Source: JAQYVL01 sp964578935
Lineage (GTDB): Bacteria; Desulfobacterota; Desulfobacteria; Desulfobacterales; SURF-7
Direction: 5' to 3'
DNA length: 12,895 nt
Assembly: GCA_964578935.1 (NCBI GenBank)
Contig: CAZOEW010000109.1
Location: 1-12,895 of the forward strand
Notes under the pieces: model-generated
The model's database searches: none
What the model saw: the letters and a program-made list of their open reading frames with translations, nothing else
Told to the model about the DNA's origin: nothing
In this document: in pieces, positions 1 to 6,629 of the stretch
How the letters are laid out: each line of letters begins with the position of its first letter
Position numbering within the stretch: the first letter of the stretch is position 1
Translations under genes and position numbers: made by a program

Positions 1-153
1 AAAGCCCTCGCGGAAGAGCTCCTCAATGTCGGTTTTGAACTTGCAGAAGACTTGGACGATATCCAGGTCGATGAGCGATACGACCCAACGGGCACCAACG
101 GGTTGCGGCCGTCCACACGCAGCCGCATCGCCCGAGCCCGGGTCGCGAAGTAG
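1..153 (+). CDS. C-terminal end of an unidentified protein (5' end outside window)
   Basis: An open frame runs from the first base of the window to a TAG at 151-153 and encodes 50 residues without a stop. The first half is acidic and helix-like, with AEELL and ELAEDLDD stretches. The tail is Arg-rich and ends RARVAK. Codons are regular and mostly end in G or C, unlike the sequence that follows, which is why it is read as the end of a real gene and not as noise. The start and most of the protein lie to the left of the window. I do not recognise the family and suggest no function. The base composition is clearly more GC-rich than the noncoding DNA after it. Confidence 0.4.
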   Translation, partial: KALAEELLNVGFELAEDLDDIQVDERYDPTGTNGLRPSTRSRIARARVAK

Positions 154-553
154 ATGCCGTAGATGCCTCAGAGCGCCGCCTAACCCTTCTCTCAACCGGA
201 GAGACAAAGACGTTTCACAGTTGTCTCCTGGTTGACTCGAACATTGAAATTTACCTTATATTTACTAAAAAACACTTCAAAAAAAATCTGACATATCTTT
301 GTTCGCAATAAACCGATATTCTGTGATTTGGCGCATAGACCTCAGCCATTTCTGATCCTTTGATACAAGAATAGTTCCAAAAATTTTGCTCCTCGAAAAA
401 GTGGGGATAAGTTTTTAAATTTCTGGAGAAATCCGGTGAACTTCGGTAGGAGTGAACGGGCCTATCGTGAATTGTTATTAATGTCTTTTATTCATTAACA
501 AAAGTATTGGCTGAAGGCAAGAGCGTTTCCACAAGAAGAGAGCTGGAATTGGG

Positions 554-626
554 GGTTCTTGGTTCGGGGTTCCTGGTTCCTGGTTCCTGGTTCATCGTTC
601 TTGGTTCCTGGTTCGGGGGTCGGGGG
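554..626. repeat. Tandem 7-bp repeat, consensus GGTTCCT
   Basis: Ten heptamers follow one another in perfect register from 554 to 623. In order, the units are ggttctt, ggttcgg, ggttcct three times, ggttcat, cgttctt, ggttcct, ggttcgg and gggtcgg, then a partial ggg. The core GGTTC is kept in eight of the ten units; the last two bases vary. The repeat is not a multiple of three and lies in noncoding DNA directly upstream of a promoter. It looks like a short-sequence tandem repeat of the type that changes copy number by slippage. No function can be assigned. Confidence 0.85.
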
Positions 627-635
627 ATTCAGGAA

Positions 636-664
636 TTGACAGTTTTAACCTGTTGATGTAGATT
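636..664 (+). promoter_or_regulatory. Predicted sigma70-type promoter of the iron-sulfur protein gene
   Basis: A perfect TTGACA (636-641) is followed after 17 bases by TAGATT (659-664), which matches 4 of 6 bases of the -10 consensus. Transcription would start near 671, leaving a leader of roughly 75 bases before the ATG at 746. It begins only ten bases after the heptamer repeat, so a change in repeat copy number would alter the DNA just upstream of the -35 box. No experimental support is available. Confidence 0.5.
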
Positions 665-745
665 CTACCGTAAGTTTGCAGGGAAAACATGATCCGCCCG
701 GAATCGTGAAAAAGGCAACTACCATCCAAGTCAGGAGAAGGTGTC

Positions 746-1828
746 ATGAACGATGCGATTTATCAGAAACTGGCCAAGACATTAGATACGCTGCCAAACG
801 GCTTTCCGTCAACTGAAAGCGGGGTTGAGTTTACCCTGTTGAAAAAGCTTTTTTCAGAGGAAGACGCGGAAATTTTTTGCGATCTGCGGCTTACTTTTGA
901 GAATCCGGATGAGATCGCGGCCCGCACCGGCCGTGATCCAGGCGATCTTTCCAGCAAGCTTGAATCCATGTGGGAGAGGGGCCTGGTTTTTGGAATCGAT
1001 TTTGGGACCGTGAAGGTTTACAAGATGATTCCCTGGGTTTTCGGGATCTACGAGTTCCAGCTGAAACATATGGATCGGGAGTTCGCGGAGCTGTGTGAAG
1101 AATATAACCCGGTTTTTGGAGAGCAGTTTTTCAACGGGAGACCGCAGCTTATGCAGGTGGTGCCCATCGAGGAGGAGCTGCGGAATGATCAGGAAAGCCT
1201 TCCGTATGAAAGGGTTTCCGCGATCATCGAGGCAGGTCAGTCCTTTGCGGTAAATGAATGTATCTGCAAGAAGGAGAAGCGGCTTCTGGATGAAGGATGT
1301 GACAAGCCGTCCGAGGTCTGCCTTGCAATCGCTCCGGTACCGGGCGTGTTTGATAATTTCCCGATGGGAGGCCGCGTCATCACAAAAGAAGAGGCCTATG
1401 AAATTTTAAAAATATCCGAAGAGGCCGGGCTGGTGCACCTCACCGGCAATGTGCAAAGCGGTCATTTTTATATCTGCAACTGCTGCGGATGCTGCTGCGG
1501 CGTACTGCGTTCGATCAATGATCTTGGATTGCAGCACACGATCAATTCCAGTTTCTACGCCAAGATCGATGAAGCGTTATGCGAAAGCTGCGGGATCTGC
1601 GCGGAAGAAAGGTGCCAGATCGAGGCGATCATGGAAACGGATGACGGCTATCAGGTCGATCGGGACAAGTGTATCGGGTGCGGCCTCTGTGTCACCACCT
1701 GCCCGGTCGAGGCGATCCAGCTCGTTCGGAAAAAACCGGAAGAGAGAGTTCTGCCGCCTCTGGATGAAAATGACTGGTTTGATCAGCGCGGGAAGCAGCG
1801 GGGGGTCGATTTCAGTCAATATAAATAA
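746..1828 (+). CDS. Multi-cluster 4Fe-4S ferredoxin-type protein with winged-helix-like N-terminus
   Basis: This is a 360-residue soluble protein. Residues about 30-95 read like a small winged-helix fold. The middle carries ECICKK (C172, C174), C185 and C192. A very dense patch, CNCCGCCCG (C244, C246, C247, C249, C250, C251), follows. Two ferredoxin motifs close the protein: CESCGICAEERC (C279-C290), then CIGCGLCVTTCP (C309-C319), which is the classical CxxCxxCxxxCP. The tail ends WFDQRGKQRGVDFSQYK. Family knowledge: such proteins are frequent in sulfate reducers and other strict anaerobes, usually annotated only as 4Fe-4S proteins, and are thought to move electrons. The start is supported by AGGAG at 733-737, eight bases before the ATG. 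It is a single-gene unit behind the promoter at 636-664 and convergent with hipA. The redox partner is unknown. Confidence 0.9.
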   Translation: MNDAIYQKLAKTLDTLPNGFPSTESGVEFTLLKKLFSEEDAEIFCDLRLTFENPDEIAARTGRDPGDLSSKLESMWERGLVFGIDFGTVKVYKMIPWVFGIYEFQLKHMDREFAELCEEYNPVFGEQFFNGRPQLMQVVPIEEELRNDQESLPYERVSAIIEAGQSFAVNECICKKEKRLLDEGCDKPSEVCLAIAPVPGVFDNFPMGGRVITKEEAYEILKISEEAGLVHLTGNVQSGHFYICNCCGCCCGVLRSINDLGLQHTINSSFYAKIDEALCESCGICAEERCQIEAIMETDDGYQVDRDKCIGCGLCVTTCPVEAIQLVRKKPEERVLPPLDENDWFDQRGKQRGVDFSQYK

Positions 1829-1851
1829 AAGGCGGCGTTGTACGCCGCTTT
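1821..1851. terminator. Rho-independent, probably bidirectional terminator between convergent genes
   Basis: A perfect 7-bp GC-rich stem (gcggcgt 1832-1838, loop tgt, acgccgc 1842-1848) lies between the stop of the iron-sulfur protein gene (1828) and the end of hipA (1873). Read leftwards, the stem is followed by TTTTATTTAT, a good U-tract for ending the hipBA transcript. Read rightwards there are only three T's, so termination of the plus-strand gene is likely weaker. Confidence 0.65.
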
Positions 1852-1872
1852 CAGGGTATCCGGTTCACGATA

Positions 1873-3162
1873 TTACGGCACAAGATGCAATCTGTGTGTG
1901 GATGCGATTTCCGTGATCTGATTTTGCTTCACCCCCACTTCCTTCGCAAAGTCAGACCAGCGAAGAACTGCCGCACCGACATCCGCAAGTATGTCCAACG
2001 GTTTTTTAATCCTGAACGGTTTTGCCACTTCGATAAAATCCTGCTTCGTAAAATCATCCCGTTTCCCGTTGATTGTCATTTGATGGCGATTCGTCCATTC
2101 TCCCTTTGAATTATAGCTCCAGATTATATCAAAGGCGGGAGCAAGATGCCAGCTCCCGTTTTGATCCATGAGAAAGGCGATATTGCGCGTATGATCGTCC
2201 TGATTGCGGGCGATAACGTTGAATGCCATTCTCCTGAAAAGCTGATGAAGAACTTGCTGTCCCAACCCTAATTGCTGGCAGGTGGACATGGCTGTTTCAT
2301 ACCCATATTGGCCGGGCAATTTAAAATCGTAGTGGCCTAATGCACAAAGCGATTGCATATGGATTTTGTCTGAATTGTTCGTCCGGTCAAATCTTCGTGT
2401 CATAAAATGTGATCGCCCATTTTCCTTCATCAACCGGCACTCGGTCATTTCGATTCCCGCGGCCTTTGCCATGAGATGATAGGCATACTCTATTTTTCCA
2501 AATCCTTCGGGATCACCCAGGGCGTCGTCATGGATGCCGTCAAATTTGATGATCCAGTACTCAAATCCTTTCGGTGCCTTCACCTGGCCTGATCGGACAT
2601 CCTTTGTCTCGGGATTCCACGCGATGACAGCCTTTGCCCTGGCTCCGCCGGCAGAAGTTCCCACCCGAATGATCGTGTCCAAAGCCATCGACTCATCATT
2701 GGATAAATTCGCAAGCAGGCCTTCTCTTTCGGAAAGGATCTTCCGGGCAAGTGACACCAGTTCGGAAATTTCAATACGAGTCGCCTTTTTTGGGGTAACA
2801 AGCGCGGGTTCAAATTCCAGCGCACCCATTCCGCGACTTCCCATGTAGCAGAGCCTCTCGATAGGGCTGAATTCGCCAAGTGATCTGCCCTGTCTTTGCA
2901 ACCATACTTCGATGAGTTTTGTTCCATAGCGATCAGGCAGCGAATCGGCCAATAGCCCCGGAAGACCATAGAATGTCCTGCTGTTCAGTTCAGGGAAGGC
3001 ATAGATTCCAGAATTCAATGGCATGGTAAGCGGAGCGATTTCAAGCTGCCTGCGAAGGAATGAAGGATCATACTCAAATGTTGCAAAACCCCGGTCGTCA
3101 TCCCAGGCCACAGCACCTACCGGATCACCCCATAGAGTAACGCTGGCAACAAGAACCGGCAT
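1873..3162 (-). CDS. hipA: HipA family serine/threonine kinase toxin
   Basis: The protein has 429 residues, full length for the family (E. coli HipA has 440). The N-terminal subdomain spans about 1-120. The Gly-rich loop GTSAGGARAKA (168-178) follows; S170 aligns with the autophosphorylated Ser150 of E. coli HipA. The nucleotide-binding strand is YWIIKFDG (K206). The catalytic loop is NVIARNQDDHTRN (315-327), with D322/D323, H324 and N327. The metal-binding Asp is D345 in APAFDIIW. All kinase elements are therefore present. Family knowledge: HipA kinases phosphorylate aminoacyl-tRNA synthetases (GltX in E. coli), halt translation and promote dormancy; HipB neutralises them. The start has AAGGAG eight bases upstream, lying inside the end of hipB, with a 5-base gap between the genes. 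The true target is not predictable. Confidence 0.93.
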   Translation of the reverse strand: MPVLVASVTLWGDPVGAVAWDDDRGFATFEYDPSFLRRQLEIAPLTMPLNSGIYAFPELNSRTFYGLPGLLADSLPDRYGTKLIEVWLQRQGRSLGEFSPIERLCYMGSRGMGALEFEPALVTPKKATRIEISELVSLARKILSEREGLLANLSNDESMALDTIIRVGTSAGGARAKAVIAWNPETKDVRSGQVKAPKGFEYWIIKFDGIHDDALGDPEGFGKIEYAYHLMAKAAGIEMTECRLMKENGRSHFMTRRFDRTNNSDKIHMQSLCALGHYDFKLPGQYGYETAMSTCQQLGLGQQVLHQLFRRMAFNVIARNQDDHTRNIAFLMDQNGSWHLAPAFDIIWSYNSKGEWTNRHQMTINGKRDDFTKQDFIEVAKPFRIKKPLDILADVGAAVLRWSDFAKEVGVKQNQITEIASTHRLHLVP

Positions 3163-3167
3163 CGTTT

Positions 3168-3485
3168 TTACTCCTTTCCTTTAATTCTTCGGCCGGATGC
3201 TCGCCGGCGCTCACGACCTCTAAGTTTTGCAAGTTGAATCGGGCTGATGCCCGGATCGGGTATGAATGCGTCCAACTGGTCGAGTTTTCGCAATGCGCGA
3301 AGGATTTCAATAAACGAGCTGAGACCGCACCCTTTCCCCCCTTCCAGGTCAAGAATTACACGGCGCGAAACACCTGCCTGCTGTGCCAGCGTCTCCTGTG
3401 TTAAATTTTGATTCAAACGCTCTCTACGGATTCTAACACCAATTTCTCTGAGCACCGCCTGGTTATTCATGGAACTGAATTTCAT
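3168..3485 (-). CDS. hipB: HipB-like antitoxin, XRE-type helix-turn-helix repressor
   Basis: This 105-residue protein has a Cro/C1-type helix-turn-helix over residues about 13-70. It is recognised by the order RRERLNQNLTQETLAQQAGVSRR followed by ILDLEGGKG and an ILRALRKL helix (written here in part). The tail is strongly basic (RGRERRRASGRR). It is the first gene of the operon and ends 5 bases before hipA, the standard antitoxin-first layout. By family knowledge it should bind HipA and repress its own promoter; the AT-rich palindromic DNA upstream is the obvious operator region. The start at 3485 has GAGG a few bases upstream; a second Met five residues in has no ribosome site. The function as antitoxin follows from HTH plus hipA linkage. 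Confidence 0.88.
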   Translation of the reverse strand: MKFSSMNNQAVLREIGVRIRRERLNQNLTQETLAQQAGVSRRVILDLEGGKGCGLSSFIEILRALRKLDQLDAFIPDPGISPIQLAKLRGRERRRASGRRIKGKE

Positions 3486-3640
3486 AATGCCTCATAATTA
3501 TAACTTTAAAACTTATTTATATAAATAATATATCAAATTTGTAATAAAAAAGAAGCACCATGTCAAGATTTTTATATATAAATAAATTATCATAATTGCA
3601 ACTTTATAATCAAAAAATTAATTTAATATGCTTAATTTGA
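3486..3640 (-). promoter_or_regulatory. AT-rich promoter/operator region of hipBA with repeats
   Basis: The stretch is overwhelmingly A and T, in sharp contrast to the genes on both sides. It holds a perfect 16-bp palindrome, TTATTTATATAAATAA (3513-3528), and a perfect 12-bp palindrome, TTTATATATAAA (3571-3582). There is also a direct repeat of CATAATTnnAACTTTA (3493-3508 and 3591-3606, 14 of 16 identical). HipB-type repressors bind paired palindromic sites before their own gene, so these are candidate operators. A single promoter cannot be chosen because -10-like sequences are everywhere. Confidence 0.5.
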
Positions 3641-3767
3641 TACTTTAAAGTGTGTTCAGCTCAAACCGGTCACGGACAGAGGGATATTCCGGTCGCCTGT
3701 TGATGAAAAACAATGGTTTGATCAGCGCGGTGATACGAAAACGGACTTTCCGCGGAATCGTCAGTAG
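3636..3767 (+). pseudogene. Remnant of the C-terminus of a second 4Fe-4S ferredoxin-type protein
   Basis: The plus-strand frame ending at TAG 3765-3767 encodes VQLKPVTDRG, then SPVDEKQWFDQRGDTKTDF and a short tail. From the Gln of VQL it aligns without gaps to the intact protein at 746-1828 from Q325 to G349 (IQL ... PPLDENDWFDQRG), and both end shortly after a D-F pair. The 17 bases tggtttgatcagcgcgg are identical in both copies, while flanking bases differ. This points to an older paralog and not to a fresh duplication. All Cys motifs are missing: homology stops near 3650, where the AT-rich hipBA region begins. An in-frame stop lies at 3633-3635 and there is no start, so it cannot be a working gene. 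Its last 7 bases overlap the end of the convergent radical SAM gene. Confidence 0.7.
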
Positions 3768-5164
3768 TCTTTGTAGAGGTTTTTCTGTGCCCGGATATAC
3801 AGGTGCGTTCTCCAGAGTATCTTCAGAAGCTCCAGCGGATTGACCGGGATGTTGTTGACCCGGAGCGGGTTCCGGCTCAGCGCGCGGACAGTCAATTGGG
3901 AGAAGTGCTTGTAAAACTCCTTCAGCGGAAGCGTTGCAGGAAGAATCGTGTGCATGCAGTCATAAAAGGAAATGGCGTCACAGATAAAATCGTCTTTATG
4001 CTTTTCCCAGTCATCGGTTCCCGGCGCAGGAGAGTAGACCGTAAAGGTCGCTTCACAGGGAGGCATCGACTGCACATACGCATTGAGCGCCTTGAAGTCA
4101 TCCACCTCAAAATCCGGCATCACCATAAAGGCGGGATGTATGGTAATGCCGATCTTTTCCAGAATCTCGATGGCCTGGTTGTTATGGCGGATCGTTGCCT
4201 TTTTGTTTAGCGTTTTCAGTGTCCTTTCATGAATGCTTTCCAGGCCGACGTAGACAATTTCAAGCCCGATTTCATGCCAGTATGCAAAAAGATCCGGGTT
4301 TTCCGTGATGGTATTGCTTCTGGCCCAGGATACAAAATGCTTTTTGATGCCCTGTTCGCGAATTTTTTCACCCAGCTCCCGCATATGCTTTGCGGAAAGA
4401 AACGTCTCATCATCCACAAAATAGACATACTCTTCGGAGATCGATTTCAGCTCCTCGATAATATCGTCAACCTTCCGGGGAAAGTATTTGCGTCCGTACA
4501 GTTTGTGGACAATGCAGAAACTGCATTGATAGGCGCATCCGGATGAAGTTCTCATGCTGGCGATCCGCGGAAGAATGGACGCTTTTTTTTCTTTACGGGG
4601 AGAGCTCCACGCGCAGAAATAGCTGGATCGGTTTACCAGGTCCCGGCGCGGCATCGGAAGGGAGTCAACACCCGGATACCGGGGAATCGGACCAAAATCT
4701 TCGGCATCCGGGGGATGGACATTCGGGATGGAGAAGATCGACCCTTCTCCGGATTCCAGGGTTTCCAGGATTGCCCGGAAAGGACCGCAGCCTTCTCCTC
4801 TCACGATCGCATCCAGGTGCGGTATCCTGCATTCACCCGGAATGATTGTCGCGTGGTGGCCGCCAAGGACGATAATCGAATCCGGGCATTCTTCACGGAT
4901 GATTCTGATGCACTGCGCGGCCCGGTGGATCTGGTTGCTGTAAGCCGTCACCCCGACCAGATCCGGGTTGAATTTTCTTAAGGCTTTTTTCAAGGTCCTG
5001 ATCGGCTGTCTTTCGGCCGTCAGGTCCAGAATCTTGATTTCATGCCCTTCCGGTATGCTTCCGGCAATATATTCCAGGGCAAGCGGCTCGAGGTGAAGAA
5101 ACGCCCGAAGCCTTCTGACAACCAGAAGCCGGGAATCCGGTTTTAGCAAAAGAATCCGTTTCAT
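3761..5164 (-). CDS. B12-binding-domain radical SAM protein
   Basis: This 467-residue protein has the two-part layout of the BchE-like class. Residues 1-145 form a Rossmann-type cobalamin-binding domain (MKRILLLKPD start, DLVGVTAYS, IIVLGGHHAT, VRGEG). The radical SAM barrel follows, with C210-AYQ-C214-SF-C217 holding the 4Fe-4S cluster. Later barrel features are VYFVDDETF (247-255) and YVGLES (305-310). The C-terminal 70 residues are helical. The classical DxHxxG cobalamin motif is absent, as in several members of this class. Family knowledge: such enzymes methylate unactivated carbons, or cyclise or rearrange rings, using SAM and often methylcobalamin. As last gene of the lipid operon its start overlaps the PlsY stop (ATGA). 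A role in modifying the acyl chain or glycerolipid is inference. A different cofactor-free reaction cannot be ruled out. Confidence 0.9.
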   Translation of the reverse strand: MKRILLLKPDSRLLVVRRLRAFLHLEPLALEYIAGSIPEGHEIKILDLTAERQPIRTLKKALRKFNPDLVGVTAYSNQIHRAAQCIRIIREECPDSIIVLGGHHATIIPGECRIPHLDAIVRGEGCGPFRAILETLESGEGSIFSIPNVHPPDAEDFGPIPRYPGVDSLPMPRRDLVNRSSYFCAWSSPRKEKKASILPRIASMRTSSGCAYQCSFCIVHKLYGRKYFPRKVDDIIEELKSISEEYVYFVDDETFLSAKHMRELGEKIREQGIKKHFVSWARSNTITENPDLFAYWHEIGLEIVYVGLESIHERTLKTLNKKATIRHNNQAIEILEKIGITIHPAFMVMPDFEVDDFKALNAYVQSMPPCEATFTVYSPAPGTDDWEKHKDDFICDAISFYDCMHTILPATLPLKEFYKHFSQLTVRALSRNPLRVNNIPVNPLELLKILWRTHLYIRAQKNLYKDY

Positions 5165-5745
5165 TTTTCCCTGACTTTTTTGATGAACTCGATGACGTTC
5201 GGTTTGTGGTTGATCAGAATCAAGGCGACCGTTGCAAGGGTTGCCGTTATTGCCGGGAGATGATCACCGAAGCGCATAACCGTTCCCATGCCAAGGATCA
5301 GAACCATGGCAAAAGAGGAGATAAACGGAATCCGGAAGAACAGGAACACCAGTCCCCAGGCCAGCGACGCCGTCAGTGTCGCGATCGGCGCGAGTATCAA
5401 CGTAAATCCCAGATAATTGGCGACTCCTTTTCCTCCCCGGAACTGATGAAAGCACGGAAAACGATTTCCAAGTATCAGTGCAAAACCCGGAAAGGTGGCG
5501 TATGGGTAATCCAGAAAGTGAAGTGAAACAAGAGCGATGAGCATCGCTCTTCCCATATCCAGCAGGAGCACGACCGCGGCCCAGAAAAATCCTGCCTGGC
5601 GATAGACGTTCGTGGCACCGGCGTTTCCGCTGAATTGTTTTCTGGGATCTTCTTTGCCGAGTATTTTAAAGAGGACAATGGAGAAGTTGACAGAGCTTGC
5701 GATATAGGCAGCGACGAGTACCAGGACAAGGCGAAGAATCATCAT
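5161..5745 (-). CDS. plsY: PlsY-like acyl-phosphate:glycerol-3-phosphate acyltransferase
   Basis: This is an integral membrane protein of 194 residues with several hydrophobic helices. By family, PlsY moves an acyl group from acyl-phosphate to glycerol-3-phosphate, the first committed step of phospholipid synthesis. The three PlsY motifs are visible: FSGNAGATNVYR (38-49), LGNRFPCFHQFRGGKGV (92-108) and INHKPNVIEFI (178-188). Motif 2 normally reads GHxxPxxxxFxGGKG; here the His is Asn (N94). Motif 3 lacks the usual G-x-E ending. I chose the start at 5745 because its ATG overlaps the upstream stop (ATGATG) and has AAAAGG 7 bases before it. An in-frame ATG at 5784 would add 13 residues inside the dehydratase gene. 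Its place in the operon suggests a paralog dedicated to an unusual acyl chain. Confidence 0.88.
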   Translation of the reverse strand: MMILRLVLVLVAAYIASSVNFSIVLFKILGKEDPRKQFSGNAGATNVYRQAGFFWAAVVLLLDMGRAMLIALVSLHFLDYPYATFPGFALILGNRFPCFHQFRGGKGVANYLGFTLILAPIATLTASLAWGLVFLFFRIPFISSFAMVLILGMGTVMRFGDHLPAITATLATVALILINHKPNVIEFIKKVREK

Positions 5746-6629
5746 GGTTTTGCCTTTTGATGTGAATGAAGGTTCATGATCCATTGGGGAGGGCGTTTTT
5801 TTCCTCCGCTCACATCCCGCATGATCAAACCGGAAACCGCTTCAACGAATCGGCCCTCTGGATTCCATATCCATAAATCGCAGATCAGCTTGTCCGCGGC
5901 GGCCTGAACCGGGATCATTCTCGCACCATATTCTTTTCCGGCCATTGTCTTTAGAAAAACCTGCCGTTTTTGAAATCCCACCGGAAATCCGATAAATTTC
6001 AAATAACACTGGCACCAGGCACAGGCGGCATGGAAAGCAGCGTCAAGGGGGAAGGGTGATCCGAGCGGTTCTGACGGGGCAGGACCCCGGGGCGCATGAA
6101 TCGCCGCGACCGCGCCGGTTTTGGACAGGAGCAGATCCCCTGTCATGTTATGATAGGAAGGCCCGAACGGCACCAGTTCACGATAAACCGTTGAAGCGGG
6201 AATTGAAAATGTTCCGGCTCCCAGATCCGTCACATCCTCCGGCAACGGCAAGCCTGTTTCATTGGCCTGCCGGGAATGAAACGAAAGGGAAACGTGCTTT
6301 TTCCATCTGGATATGGATAATGTTTTTGATTTTGTTCTGGAAACCAGTCTGCTTACCAGGCTGTCCTCTTCACCGGAACTGATTTCATTGAAGATTTCAA
6401 GTTCCGGCTGATCCGCATGCAGGTAGAGGAATTTTTCAAATTCAGCATTGCGGATCACGGTTGGATCTATCTCCGGGAAGTGGGATTGGGTTGACGCGGC
6501 CAGAAGCTGCATCGCTTCAACTGCCGGAAACACGGCATTTCCCTCGAACCTGTGGTCCATGAGGTAGGAATGACGCTCTATTTCCAGGGGGAACCGTTTC
6601 CCGTCTTTTATTTGGGGAAGATTTGCCAT
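5742..6629 (-). CDS. Stand-alone polyketide-synthase-type dehydratase (double hot-dog)
   Basis: The 295-residue protein matches the double hot-dog dehydratase domain found inside polyketide synthases (PS-DH). The N-terminal half carries HxxxGxxxxP exactly, as HRFEGNAVFP with H26, G30 and P35. The C-terminal half begins with YRELVPFGPSYHNM (149-162), the equivalent of the PKS YGPxF segment. It carries the partner acid as FPLDAAFHAA, with D196 four residues before H200. Both catalytic residues (His, Asp) are kept, so it should remove water from 3-hydroxyacyl-ACP to give a 2-enoyl chain. Finding this domain as a free protein between a thioesterase and PlsY suggests a type II system making polyenes. 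It overlaps the thioesterase by 22 bases and PlsY by 4, with no clear ribosome site, so translation is probably coupled. Confidence 0.8.
   Translation of the reverse strand: MANLPQIKDGKRFPLEIERHSYLMDHRFEGNAVFPAVEAMQLLAASTQSHFPEIDPTVIRNAEFEKFLYLHADQPELEIFNEISSGEEDSLVSRLVSRTKSKTLSISRWKKHVSLSFHSRQANETGLPLPEDVTDLGAGTFSIPASTVYRELVPFGPSYHNMTGDLLLSKTGAVAAIHAPRGPAPSEPLGSPFPLDAAFHAACAWCQCYLKFIGFPVGFQKRQVFLKTMAGKEYGARMIPVQAAADKLICDLWIWNPEGRFVEAVSGLIMRDVSGGKKRPPQWIMNLHSHQKAKP

Larger units (their letters stand above)
154..745. other. Intergenic region of about 590 bases with repeat and promoter
   Basis: No convincing gene is visible here. The first 80 bases are still GC-rich and include a 9-bp tandem duplication (tagatgccg, 151-168, last base differing) and a 6-bp stem with a 5-base loop at 188-204 that has no T-run after it. 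From about 240 to 540 the sequence is AT-rich and without clear structure, apart from an imperfect inverted repeat around 472-501. The 7-bp tandem repeat (554-626) and the promoter (636-664) are listed separately. The remaining stretch, 665-745, is the likely untranslated leader of the iron-sulfur protein gene. Confidence 0.6.

Noticed and set aside
188..204. Hairpin tctctc/gagaga as a terminator of the left-edge gene
   Set aside because: The stem is only 6 bp of mixed pairs and no T-run follows in either direction.
26..235. Open frame of 69 codons on the plus strand near the left edge
   Set aside because: It overlaps the better frame 1-153 in another phase, has no ribosome site, and its composition (many Arg, Pro, Ser) is typical of a shadow frame in GC-rich DNA.
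554..626. CRISPR array
   Set aside because: Units are 7 bp and contiguous with no spacers, and there are no cas genes.
3665..3693. accgg/ccggt inverted repeat as terminator of the eleven-gene operon
   Set aside because: The arms are 5 bp with a loop of 19 bases and there is no T-run; no good terminator for the operon is visible before the hipBA control region.
3652..3843. GTG-started frame of 63 codons on the plus strand
   Set aside because: It is in a different phase from the remnant of the iron-sulfur protein, which explains this DNA better, and it runs into the opposing radical SAM gene.
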